Part shown: positions 34,031 through 41,162 of the stretch, piece by piece | Layout of the letters: the number at the start of each line of letters is the position of its first letter | Position numbering within the stretch: position 1 is the first letter of the stretch | Assembly: GCA_028715885.1 (NCBI GenBank) | Contig: JAQUQX010000015.1 | Span: 1 to 41,162, forward strand | DNA length: 41,162 nucleotides | Direction: 5' to 3' | DNA from: Candidatus Methanoperedens sp. | GTDB taxonomy: Archaea; Halobacteriota; Methanosarcinia; Methanosarcinales; Methanoperedenaceae | Program-made: the position numbers and the translations under genes | The notes under the pieces: generated by a model | The model's database searches: none | The model's input: the letters and a program-made list of their open reading frames with translations, nothing else | What the model was told of the DNA's origin: nothing

Positions 34031-34043
34031 GTTTTAACCTCGT

Positions 34044-34940
34044 TCATATCTTACTCCGTTCAACTGCATATTTACTAATCAATTCTTTTTCGGGTTCGGT
34101 TTTTTTCATGAGGATGCCGTATCCTCCATCTGAAACATTAGAACCGAGAACGTCCACGGGAAACGCTGCCGATTTGATAAACTTGGACTGTGTCTGGCTT
34201 GCATCCCGTACTTCAAAACCGGTTCCCATGCCTGAATATAGTGTCAGGTCGATATTCTTGCCCTCAATGGATGCGATTTTGGGTTTTCCGAAGATGTCTC
34301 CGCCGCCTTTGATTCCCACTTTGGTATCGATGTTCTCGGGGCGACCTACGACTTCGATGGATTCGTTTGTTCCCGGTGTTTCGCCTGTTATGGTTTTGGA
34401 TATGTTTGTGAAAGTATCGGTCAAAGTTTCAGGCGGGATTCTATAATCGGGGTTCATCGAAACGATGGCTGCGCCGGATATAAATATAATCACAAATATG
34501 ATTTTTGTGACCACTACACTTGTTGCTAAAAGTGTTGATGCAGAAACAACAGTCAATGCACTCAAAACAAGGCTTTTCAATGACTCAACAATAACATTAG
34601 TTTCAGTCCTATTATCATAAGCAGTCCTGAGTTTTTCTCTCAACTCTGGATACTTATTTTCGACCAACAGGTTAACATTTATTTTATGATCTTTTCTATG
34701 CAATAAAAAAGCAACGATTATGGCCAGAATGAATGCCAAAACAGGAGGAGTGATTTTAATAATAAAATTTGGTAAAAATAATAGTAATGACGAAAGCCCC
34801 AAAAAATACTCAATTTGAAAGATTTCAAAAGTCGCATAAAAAATGCTAAAAAATGAGATTATATCCAAGATAAAAAGTAACTGCCTACGTCTAAAATATT
34901 CTGACTGGATTTTTAAGAGTTCCTCCATGAAATCGTTCAT
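34044..34940 (-). CDS. Conserved membrane protein heading the MoxR operon
   Basis: A 298-residue protein with membrane segments at about residues 20-45 (LLFILDIISFFSIFYATF), about 48-85 and a pair near 125-155. A C-terminal soluble domain with glycine-rich strands (KVGIKGGGDIFGKPKIASIE) follows, predicted outside the cell. Similar proteins head MoxR-DUF58 operons in other Euryarchaea; I am not sure of the family name. An SD AAGGTGG precedes the ATG at 34940, and a TATA-like CTTAATATA at about 34976 fits a short leader and the operon promoter. Confidence 0.75.
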   Translation of the reverse strand: MNDFMEELLKIQSEYFRRRQLLFILDIISFFSIFYATFEIFQIEYFLGLSSLLLFLPNFIIKITPPVLAFILAIIVAFLLHRKDHKINVNLLVENKYPELREKLRTAYDNRTETNVIVESLKSLVLSALTVVSASTLLATSVVVTKIIFVIIFISGAAIVSMNPDYRIPPETLTDTFTNISKTITGETPGTNESIEVVGRPENIDTKVGIKGGGDIFGKPKIASIEGKNIDLTLYSGMGTGFEVRDASQTQSKFIKSAAFPVDVLGSNVSDGGYGILMKKTEPEKELISKYAVERSKI

Positions 34941-35094
34941 TCAGCCACCTTCTACGGCTTTATTGGCATTGATTATATTAAGTCTTAGGTAGGCAAAATC
35001 TTAAAAAGCATGTATAATAAAATTATTACTCCTTTTATCACTCCAAACACTAACCTTATAATCTTGTCGAACATCTTAGTTTCATTACCCTATA

Positions 35095-35106
35095 TTTTAT
35101 ATAAAA
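35095..35106 (+). promoter_or_regulatory. TATA box for leaderless Nog1 transcript
   Basis: TTTTATATAAAA is centred about 25 nt upstream of ATG 35125, so transcription should start at or next to the start codon. No Shine-Dalgarno sequence precedes the ATG. Confidence 0.6.
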
Positions 35107-35124
35107 TTACAATCACACCTGATT

Positions 35125-36099
35125 ATGATATTTGAAAAGCTCCCCACAGTTCCGACAGCAGATGAACTCCTTGACAAATCCTTCCGCCGCGCTACACGAG
35201 CCAAGCGTGGAAAGCAAATCCTTGACCGCGATTCCAAGCTGAAAGCCGAGGAATCCATGCTTCTGACGGCTGCCAATATACTCACCGATAATCTTGTGAG
35301 CATAGTCAGGAAATTCCCGAGTTTTGACCAGATGCCTCCGTTTTACCTCGAACTTGCCGAGATACTCGTGGGTGTCGAGGAGATGAAAATGAACCTCGCA
35401 TCCGTCCAGTGGGCGGGGAGCAAAATTCACGAGCTGGCAAGGAAGTACGTTGGCATGATGCGCGATGCCGAGGATTCAAAGGTGGTGCGCAAGCAGGCTT
35501 TCGGCAGGATTTCTTCTATCGTGGACAGCATCGACGGCAACCTGCGCTTCCTGAACGATGCGCGCAATAAGCTTAGAAAACTGCCTGCCATTGATGATTC
35601 CCCGGCGCTTGTGATTGCAGGTTACCCCAATGTGGGCAAATCCAGTTTCGTGGCGCTTGTGAGCAGCGCGCGACCTGAGATAGCCCCGTATCCATTTACC
35701 ACGAAAGGCTTGGCTGTGGGGCATTTCACAAGGAACGGGATACGGTACCAGGTTATCGATACCCCCGGGTTACTTGACAGACCTCTTGAGGAGAGGAATG
35801 AGATAGAGCTTCAGGCGATATCGGCGCTGAAGCATGTGGGGAAGGTGATTCTTTATATCATAGACCCCTCAGAGACCTGCGGTTATACGCTGGAAAAACA
35901 GATGCATCTTCTTGGGGAGATAAAAACTGAGTTTGCTGTGTCCACACTGGTTGTGGCGAATAAGACCGATATTTCAAAAACATTTGAGGGCGCCGATATG
36001 AGCATGTCCACGCTTACAGGAGAAGGAGTGGATGTGGTGCTTGAGCGACTGGTTGGGATGGCTAATAAAATACCGATTGAGGAAAAAAGTAATATATAA
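35125..36099 (+). CDS. Nog1-type GTPase (ribosome biogenesis)
   Basis: A 324-residue archaeal NOG1 GTPase. The N-terminal helical domain is followed by the G domain: G1 VIAGYPNVGKSSFVALVS (about residue 170), G2/G3 region with YPFTTKGLAVGHF and YQVIDTPGLLDRP, and G4 VVANKTD. NOG1 proteins act in large-subunit assembly at the peptidyl transferase region. The short C-terminus matches archaeal members, which lack the eukaryotic tail. It is expressed from a leaderless promoter and is divergent from the MoxR operon. Confidence 0.92.
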   Translation: MIFEKLPTVPTADELLDKSFRRATRAKRGKQILDRDSKLKAEESMLLTAANILTDNLVSIVRKFPSFDQMPPFYLELAEILVGVEEMKMNLASVQWAGSKIHELARKYVGMMRDAEDSKVVRKQAFGRISSIVDSIDGNLRFLNDARNKLRKLPAIDDSPALVIAGYPNVGKSSFVALVSSARPEIAPYPFTTKGLAVGHFTRNGIRYQVIDTPGLLDRPLEERNEIELQAISALKHVGKVILYIIDPSETCGYTLEKQMHLLGEIKTEFAVSTLVVANKTDISKTFEGADMSMSTLTGEGVDVVLERLVGMANKIPIEEKSNI

Positions 36100-36135
36100 A
36101 GAAACAAGATATCTACTTAAATTGGAGTGGATATT

Positions 36136-36621
36136 ATGGATAAACTTTACGAGGAATCTGAAACCGGCTGCTGCCCGAGATTTGAACCCGTGCCGTGGGA
36201 TGAAAAAGAAATCACCTGGCAGGATAAATTATTCCTCAAAGACCATGTGAAAAGCTTTTTGCATATCCCGTTGAACATGAATAAAATCATGGTAAAAAAC
36301 ATGGAAAGAATTAAAGAAGCAAATGCCCTTGCCACCGAGCCGCTTATGTTTACGGACGAAAACTCCCTGTGGGGAGCCGATATTTATATTTCGGTCAGCA
36401 AGGAAGTTCCCGGGTCAGAAATGGAAAGATTATCAGGGACTTTTTTGAGTAAGGTTTTTGAAGGGCCGTATAAGAATGCAGGAAAATGGGCAAACGAAAT
36501 GAAGAAGTACGTACTTTCAAAAGGCAAAGACCTCAAGAATATGTATTTTTTCTATACAACATGCCCGAAATGCGCTGAATTTTACGGTAAGAATTATGTA
36601 GTTCTTCTGGCGAAGGTTTAG
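36136..36621 (+). CDS. Conserved cysteine-containing protein of unknown function
   Basis: About 161 residues. It opens MDKLYEESETGCCPRFEPVP with adjacent cysteines and ends with a CPKC motif (YTTCPKCAEFYGKNYVVLLA). Similar proteins occur widely in methanogens and are annotated vaguely. The CC and CxxC could be a metal or thiol site. The start at ATG 36136 has GGAGTG 6 nt upstream; a GTG at 36127 lies in that SD. It sits between Nog1 and a winged-helix regulator on the same strand, but a promoter with operators separates it from the regulator. Confidence 0.7.
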   Translation: MDKLYEESETGCCPRFEPVPWDEKEITWQDKLFLKDHVKSFLHIPLNMNKIMVKNMERIKEANALATEPLMFTDENSLWGADIYISVSKEVPGSEMERLSGTFLSKVFEGPYKNAGKWANEMKKYVLSKGKDLKNMYFFYTTCPKCAEFYGKNYVVLLAKV

Positions 36622-36683
36622 TAGACAAGGTAAAACTATTTATTTTCTGCATCTTTTTCTTGCATTTACGCATGCTTTTTCAT

Positions 36684-36743
36684 CATACTATAGTATTATA
36701 TATCATACGATAGTATTATATATCATACGATAGTATGATTAAA
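36684..36743 (+). promoter_or_regulatory. Triple 20-bp tandem operator over the promoter of the winged-helix gene
   Basis: Three units begin at 36684, 36704 and 36724 with an exact 20-bp period. Each starts CATACKATAGTAT, whose core ATACNATAGTAT is a near-palindrome. The first two units end in TATATAT, which can serve as TATA boxes. The one at 36716-36723 is about 25 nt upstream of ATG 36745, so the third unit overlaps the start of transcription. This arrangement suggests repression by phased dimers on one DNA face every two turns, most simply autoregulation by the following gene. Confidence 0.7.
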
Positions 36744-36744
36744 T

Positions 36745-37089
36745 ATGCTTTCTGAATGGAGAAAATTCAAAGGATGGTGCGTTTTAGAGTTTTTCCTTTC
36801 AAAGCCTGGGAACAAAATCCATATCAAGAGGCTTGCAAGAGAACTGGGCATCAGCCCGCAAACGTCGAACAGGTACCTAAGGCTTTACGAGGCTGAAGGA
36901 CTTCTGATATCAGAAACCGCGGGAAATGTGGTGCAGTTTTATCTGGATAACGAGCATCCGCTGGTGAAGGATTTGAAAAAATTGTATTTTGATATGCAAC
37001 TGCATGAGGGTAAATCAATGAAAGAAGCTCTGCAATCCGATTTTAATGTAAAGAATGACAAAATAGATTATGTCTATGAAGAAGAATAA
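36745..37089 (+). CDS. Winged-helix transcriptional regulator
   Basis: A 114-residue DNA-binding protein. The HTH reads FFLSKPGNKIHIKRLARELG, ISPQTSNRYLRLYEAEGLLI and a wing SETAGNVVQFYLDNEH. A charged C-terminal tail (about residues 75-114) may mediate dimerisation. It resembles ArsR/MarR-type or Lrp-like archaeal regulators with a single HTH; no metal-binding cysteines beyond one near the N-terminus are visible. The gene is probably leaderless and sits directly behind three phased operator-like repeats, so autorepression is likely. Other targets are unknown. Confidence 0.8.
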   Translation: MLSEWRKFKGWCVLEFFLSKPGNKIHIKRLARELGISPQTSNRYLRLYEAEGLLISETAGNVVQFYLDNEHPLVKDLKKLYFDMQLHEGKSMKEALQSDFNVKNDKIDYVYEEE

Positions 37090-37146
37090 ATACGCTGCTG
37101 CTTCGCATCGGTGGCACCATTCCCTTAGATGCGGGGAACTCCATTC

Positions 37147-38412
37147 TCACTTCTTCATAACTTCCCGCATCATCTTAATCGAGCAAAGCTCCCCGCACAT
37201 GCTGCACGTATCCACGTTCCTGCTCCGTGCATGAATCTCCCGCGCCTTCTCGCTGTCGAGCGCAAGCCCGAACTGCCTGCTCCAATCCAGTTCTTTGCGC
37301 GCAAGCGCCATCTCGCGGTCAGATGCGCGCGCCCTCTCGCGGACGCCTTCTTTCACAAGGTCTGCTGCATGCGCCGCTATCTTAGTGACAATTGTTCCTT
37401 CCTTGATGTCCTCAACATTTGGCAGCGCGAGATGCTCGGCAGGCGTGGTCATGCACAGGAAATCCGCGCCGTGCATCCCTGCCACTGCGCCGCCTATCGC
37501 GGCAGTGATATGGTCGTACCCCGGCGCGATATCTGTGACCAGAGGTCCGAGAAGGTAAATCGGCGCATTGCCTGTGAGATGCTTCATCGCGCTGACGGAT
37601 AATCCAATCTCGTCAATCGGAACATGCCCCGGACCTTCAACTATTGTCTGTATTCCGGCTGTGCGCGCTTTTTTCACAAGCTCGCCAAGTGTGATGAACT
37701 CCTCGAACTTGGCTCTGTCCGAAGCGTCGTTGATGCACCCCGGGCGCATGCCGTCGCCGAGGCTTATGGTAAGGTCGTATTCCCGTGCAATTTCGAGCAG
37801 GTAATCGTATTCGGAATAAAACGGGTTCTCCCTGCCATTGTGCTTCATCCACGCGATTGTGAAAGCGCCGCCGCGGCTCACCACATCAAGTATCCTGTCG
37901 CTTGATTTCAGGCGCTCAAAAGCGCTCTGCGTAACGCCTGCATGTATGGTGACAAAATCAATACCGTCTTCTGCATGCTTTCTCACTGCATTGAACATAT
38001 CGTCGGAGGTCATGCTCTCGATGCCGTTGCTTGCAGCCTGGTATATGGGTACAGAGCCTACCGGCACGCTCACAGCATCAACAATGCGCCTGCGTATCAT
38101 GTCAAGGTCGCCGCCTGTGGATAAGTCCATTACAGTATCTGCGCCGTATTTTTCCGCGGTTTCGGCTTTTTTTACCTCAGCATCGATATCAACGTAATCC
38201 CTCGACGTGCCCACGTTGGCGTTGATTTTAGTGCGCATTAATTTACCGATACCGAGTGGTTTGGATTTGCTATTGATATTCTTGGGGATAACGAGCAGCC
38301 CCTGCGACACAAGCTTTTTTATTGCATCGGCATTGACCCCTTCTTTTGCCGCAACCGATTTCATCTCTTTTGCCACGATTCCGGCGTGAGCCATCTCCAT
38401 TAACGTCGTCAT
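37147..38412 (-). CDS. thiC: Phosphomethylpyrimidine synthase ThiC
   Basis: A 421-residue radical SAM enzyme of the shorter archaeal form. Motifs include [35 protein letters not shown], and [26 protein letters not shown] and the C-terminal cluster motif CSMCGELCS (C-x2-C-x4-C) follow. It converts AIR to HMP-phosphate for thiamine. It directly follows herA with a 4-nt overlap at 38409-38412, so it is translated from the herA transcript. No TPP riboswitch is therefore expected directly before it, and none was seen. Confidence 0.96.
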   Translation of the reverse strand: MTTLMEMAHAGIVAKEMKSVAAKEGVNADAIKKLVSQGLLVIPKNINSKSKPLGIGKLMRTKINANVGTSRDYVDIDAEVKKAETAEKYGADTVMDLSTGGDLDMIRRRIVDAVSVPVGSVPIYQAASNGIESMTSDDMFNAVRKHAEDGIDFVTIHAGVTQSAFERLKSSDRILDVVSRGGAFTIAWMKHNGRENPFYSEYDYLLEIAREYDLTISLGDGMRPGCINDASDRAKFEEFITLGELVKKARTAGIQTIVEGPGHVPIDEIGLSVSAMKHLTGNAPIYLLGPLVTDIAPGYDHITAAIGGAVAGMHGADFLCMTTPAEHLALPNVEDIKEGTIVTKIAAHAADLVKEGVRERARASDREMALARKELDWSRQFGLALDSEKAREIHARSRNVDTCSMCGELCSIKMMREVMKK

Positions 38413-40049
38413 GTATTCCTCGACCCGAACATTTTATGATACCATTTCATTTCACGTTTTGCCCGGGATTTTTTGGGAACTTCTTTCACAGGTTCAACTT
38501 TTGGTTCGGTTTTGCCCCCTCCCTCCTTTTCCATATCCTGCGCCGGCTGGGGCTCTTTTTTCTTATCTTCGGCAGGGGCTTTAACCACAGGCACGCTTGC
38601 ACCCCCGTGTTTGCTCTTTCGCGTCCTGATATCAACAAGTATCGGGCGCTCGATATATGTGCTTACTATCATCGCGACGCCGGGGGAGAGACCTTTTATG
38701 TCTTCTTCGACGTCCGAGCTTATGCCTTCAAGACCTTTGCTTATGGCTTTTAAGTCGTTGGGATTTGTGACCTTCATTATTATCTGGGTATTGCACTGCG
38801 AGAGAACGTTCTTATCCACCCGTGCCGGGCGCTGCGAAATGACCATGAGCCCGAGACCGAATTTCCTTCCCTCGGACGCGATGGTACGCAGGATATCCGT
38901 GCTCACCGTCCTATCAAATCCCTTTTCAGGACAGAAATTGTGCGCCTCCTCAAGCACAAGCATACATGGGGGAATCGTGGCAAGCTTTCGTGCCTCGAAA
39001 ATATCAGTGCACAGCTTGGACACTATCATCGCCTGGAGGTCGGGATTCACGCCTCTCATGTCGATTATCGAGGCTCTGCCTTCCTGCACCAGTTCGTTGA
39101 TCGATGTGGCTTTATCTGATAGTATGCCCGTCTCCCTCAATGCCTCAAGCTTATTGATAACGTTCCATTTGACTTTGCTTTTGTTCTGCCCCACTTCAAA
39201 GATTATGTCGTCTATTGTATATTTCTCTTTTTCAGCCTTGAGTTTTGAGACCGCTTCAAACAGTATCCCGGTCTCGTTCTGCGACCTGTCTTCAGAGAAG
39301 AACTGCACGAACTCCTTTATTCCAAGGTTTATGCCGTTAAGTCTGAAAAGCATGTCCGCAGCCGGATTTAGCAATTTATTCGCAGGCGTATAAACTGTTA
39401 TCTGAGCGGCATAACCTTTTGGTGTTATTCCGTATCTCTCAAAGGATGCGGGTTTATCCTCATTTGGGAATTTCAACGTGGCGTATTCCCCGTGCGGGTC
39501 GATGATCAGTAGCGGGACGTTCTTATCGAGAAGTTCTTCCAGTATGACGCCGCCTGTATAGGATTTTCCCGCGCCGGTCTTGGCAAGGATGCTGCAGTGC
39601 TTCTGGACAAGGTTATTGGCGTCAAGGTTGACATGGACGTTCTGCCCGTCCAGCAGCCCGATATACACATCGCAGCGCATCAAGCCGAGTGTCTGCTTGA
39701 TAAGTAACTCATCAGCTTTGAAGACCTTGTCCCCCGGACTGAAAGGGGATTTGGGAACGCGAAGTATCCCTTCCTTGTCGCGAACTCCTATCACAGTGGC
39801 GTCTGCTATAATCTGCTCATCCATGTCGCCTATCTTCGATGAACCTTCTGCTACATCCACCGCTTCTTCAACTGAGAAATCCTCGTTTGAGCTTGTGATT
39901 GTTGAGACCTGAGCGAGCGTCCAGCCGTCGCTTTCGTGCCAGGCTTTGATGTAATCCGACCTTTTGGTAGCAGTGCTGTCAGAGACAGCGAACCGAAAGT
40001 TCAGGGAGCTAGTTTTCCCGAATATTACGCCGATTGAGTCCTTCGCCAT
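38409..40049 (-). CDS. herA: HerA-like DNA translocase/helicase ATPase
   Basis: A 546-residue HerA-type ATPase. An N-terminal HAS-barrel region is followed by Walker [21 protein letters not shown], Walker [17 protein letters not shown] and the arginine/sensor region [20 protein letters not shown]. The tail (about residues 485-546) is low-complexity, rich in Lys/Glu/Pro ([17 protein letters not shown]), ending in basic [12 protein letters not shown]. HerA usually works with NurA in end resection, but neither nurA nor mre11-rad50 is adjacent here. It may be a paralogue with another partner. Confidence 0.9.
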   Translation of the reverse strand: MAKDSIGVIFGKTSSLNFRFAVSDSTATKRSDYIKAWHESDGWTLAQVSTITSSNEDFSVEEAVDVAEGSSKIGDMDEQIIADATVIGVRDKEGILRVPKSPFSPGDKVFKADELLIKQTLGLMRCDVYIGLLDGQNVHVNLDANNLVQKHCSILAKTGAGKSYTGGVILEELLDKNVPLLIIDPHGEYATLKFPNEDKPASFERYGITPKGYAAQITVYTPANKLLNPAADMLFRLNGINLGIKEFVQFFSEDRSQNETGILFEAVSKLKAEKEKYTIDDIIFEVGQNKSKVKWNVINKLEALRETGILSDKATSINELVQEGRASIIDMRGVNPDLQAMIVSKLCTDIFEARKLATIPPCMLVLEEAHNFCPEKGFDRTVSTDILRTIASEGRKFGLGLMVISQRPARVDKNVLSQCNTQIIMKVTNPNDLKAISKGLEGISSDVEEDIKGLSPGVAMIVSTYIERPILVDIRTRKSKHGGASVPVVKAPAEDKKKEPQPAQDMEKEGGGKTEPKVEPVKEVPKKSRAKREMKWYHKMFGSRNT

Positions 40050-40153
40050 GGTATATCAAAATTACTTCCATGCAGTATTATACTTTCTCCATCAAATACT
40101 TTTAAAGAAACAGCGGATAAAAGAAAATGAAGTTTCTATCATGGTATCTGCAT

Positions 40154-40645
40154 TTATCCGCGTTTTTTTAATACCAGCTCACAAAAGTTATCACCAGCGC
40201 TCCGTCTTTTCGTGCAAATATGTAATATATTTTTATCAATTCCTTCGGTCAATCCTCTCTCATAGCCATCGATTGATGCACATACTTCAGGAGTCCAATC
40301 TTTTTTATTCTTCCACATGCACTCGGTTGCACGAATTTTTACTTCGTTAGCGTTTTCCTCAACAATATGGCTTTTTATCCCGAAGATGCGATGCATTCCC
40401 ATCAATGCAATTGCGCATCCGTGCAGGTTTCTTTCTATCTTCAAAGTTTCAACAACTTCGGCTGCATCTTCAAGACCCCATGAATGCATCATTGTTGTCA
40501 ATTTGACTCTTTCATTTTTGTCGAGTACATGAAAAACATCATTAAACATTCTACCGATCCCGCTTGCACTTTTTCTCCATCTTACTCGCATGGGGACAAA
40601 GTCATGTACTATCATGAATTCGATTAATTTACCCCTAAGGTTCAT
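40154..40645 (-). CDS. Conserved protein of unknown function (possible ATC-hydrolase-like)
   Basis: A 163-residue soluble protein. A helical N-terminus leads into FGIKSHIVEENANEVKIRAT, ECMWKNKKDWTPEVCASI and the end KRRSAGDNFCELVLKKRG. The late G-D-x-x-C-E pattern and buried cysteines recall the L-2-amino-thiazoline-4-carboxylate hydrolase-like family and related small-molecule sensors, but this is weak. An SD (AAGGTGA) precedes ATG 40645. It is upstream of herA on the same strand, separated by a 104-nt spacer with a TATA-like CTTTAAAAGT. Confidence 0.6.
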   Translation of the reverse strand: MNLRGKLIEFMIVHDFVPMRVRWRKSASGIGRMFNDVFHVLDKNERVKLTTMMHSWGLEDAAEVVETLKIERNLHGCAIALMGMHRIFGIKSHIVEENANEVKIRATECMWKNKKDWTPEVCASIDGYERGLTEGIDKNILHICTKRRSAGDNFCELVLKKRG

Positions 40646-40692
40646 TCTTTCACCTTAATTAATTAAATCTTGAATTTATAACTATTAGTTTT

Positions 40693-41162
40693 TCACATGA
40701 ACCTTATCCCCTTCGGCATTTCCCCTACCTTCTCCCTGAACTTCTCAGGCCAGTTCTCAGGGTCAAGTCCCTTCTGCGCAAGGAACGTGCTTGCCCACCT
40801 CTCAAGCCCGATGCCGGAGCAGCCGCTCCATACCTCCTTCCCTGACTGCGACTTCACGTTAAAGCCTTTGGGATACTTATCGCCGTTCACGCTCAGGTTC
40901 TGGAACTCAAGCCACTCGCCGTCCTTTCCGCGATAGGGTAGCGGCGCCTCAAAATCAATAGTGCCCACCTCTTTTTGCCCGGCAAGACCGGTCAATCCTT
41001 CCTGCGCCATGAACCAGGGCGTGACCCACGCCATTCTCCATTCAAGGTCGAGTATGTCGTTAAATACATGTTTGTAGCACTCCTGCATCTCCTTTGAGTG
41101 TGCAAGAATCTGCTCAGGCGTGCCAATGAAAACAAGCTCTATCCTGTGGAATTCATCCACCC
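40693..41162 (-). CDS. serS: Seryl-tRNA synthetase, type 2 (methanogenic type), C-terminal fragment
   Basis: The frame runs off the right edge. The apparent start is a GTG that is an internal valine ([14 protein letters not shown]), so the gene continues outside. The fragment covers class II motifs 2 and 3: [14 protein letters not shown], the ordering region [16 protein letters not shown], and [19 protein letters not shown]. This divergent SerRS lineage with an active-site zinc is limited mostly to methanogenic archaea and relatives. It is the best lineage marker in the window. Confidence 0.93.
   Translation of the reverse strand, partial: VDEFHRIELVFIGTPEQILAHSKEMQECYKHVFNDILDLEWRMAWVTPWFMAQEGLTGLAGQKEVGTIDFEAPLPYRGKDGEWLEFQNLSVNGDKYPKGFNVKSQSGKEVWSGCSGIGLERWASTFLAQKGLDPENWPEKFREKVGEMPKGIRFM

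Noticed and set aside
36684-36743. CRISPR-like repeat array
   Set aside because: The units are contiguous 20-bp repeats without unique spacers and lie on a promoter; no cas genes are nearby.
37090-37146. Possible terminator (CGCATC ... GATGCG) between the regulator and thiC
   Set aside because: The stem is only 6 bp around an 18-nt loop, with no T tract on either strand; too weak to annotate.
38400-38420. TPP riboswitch ahead of thiC
   Set aside because: thiC overlaps the end of herA, leaving no leader, and no conserved TPP-binding motif was seen.
38473-39393. 306-codon plus-strand frame
   Set aside because: It is fully antisense to herA, where the motif-bearing frame is unambiguous.

Overview
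The window looks like chromosomal DNA of a methanogen-type archaeon of the order Methanosarcinales, most likely close to 'Ca. Methanoperedens' (ANME-2d). The lineage evidence is an archaeal Spt5/SecE/L11 cluster, TATA boxes placed for leaderless or short-leader transcription, a CAT-anticodon tRNA whose intron has a bulge-helix-bulge-like splice site, archaeal Nog1 and HerA, a short archaeal-type RNase HII, and, at the right edge, the rare type-2 (methanogenic-type) seryl-tRNA synthetase. The genus is an inference; the order is better supported.

Layout. (1) 1-3690: an operon of at least five secreted or membrane-anchored type IV pilin-like proteins rich in N-glycosylation sequons. (2) 3694-5277: two toxin-antitoxin cassettes (PIN/AF2212-like, and TumA/TumE-like) separated and bracketed by degenerate copies of the 3' end of the last pilin-like gene. 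(3) 5294-6522: secE-spt5-rpl11 on the minus strand, with a strong intercistronic hairpin and without rpl1/rpl10/rpl12. (4) 6523-12769: a possible structured RNA, a phosphoribosyltransferase, an acyl-CoA synthetase, a 49-residue small protein, an endonuclease/exonuclease/phosphatase-family protein, a cysteine-rich orphan, an intron-containing tRNA-Met and aroA. (5) 12770-15116: a small accessory patch with an orphan protein, a DUF3800 protein and a stem-rich convergent spacer. (6) 15263-20945: tRNA-Asp followed by hemL-hemC-cobA-hemD and a YgiQ-type radical SAM gene. This is the early tetrapyrrole route from glutamate-1-semialdehyde to precorrin-2, feeding F430, corrinoids, siroheme and heme. 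(7) 20947-24700: xseA-xseB (exonuclease VII) directly abutted by an AT-rich gene for a large protein with a variant diadenylate cyclase domain, plus a DUF151 nuclease. (8) 24794-27639: a small membrane protein, a DUF362 lipoprotein, rnhB, an isochorismatase-family hydrolase and a small orphan. (9) 27642-34940: a minus-strand operon of membrane protein, MoxR ATPase, DUF58 and two von Willebrand A membrane proteins, interrupted by tandem palindromic repeats. (10) 35125-41162: Nog1 GTPase, a conserved orphan, a winged-helix regulator with a triple 20-bp operator, herA-thiC, an orphan and the serS2 fragment.

No CRISPR array, transposase, prophage or integrase was seen. The best candidates for undescribed biology are the diadenylate-cyclase-like protein coupled to exonuclease VII, the toxin-antitoxin cassettes embedded in repeated pilin-gene tails, the in-frame palindromic repeat between moxR and DUF58, and two unassigned structured elements (6670-6738 and 14590-14660).
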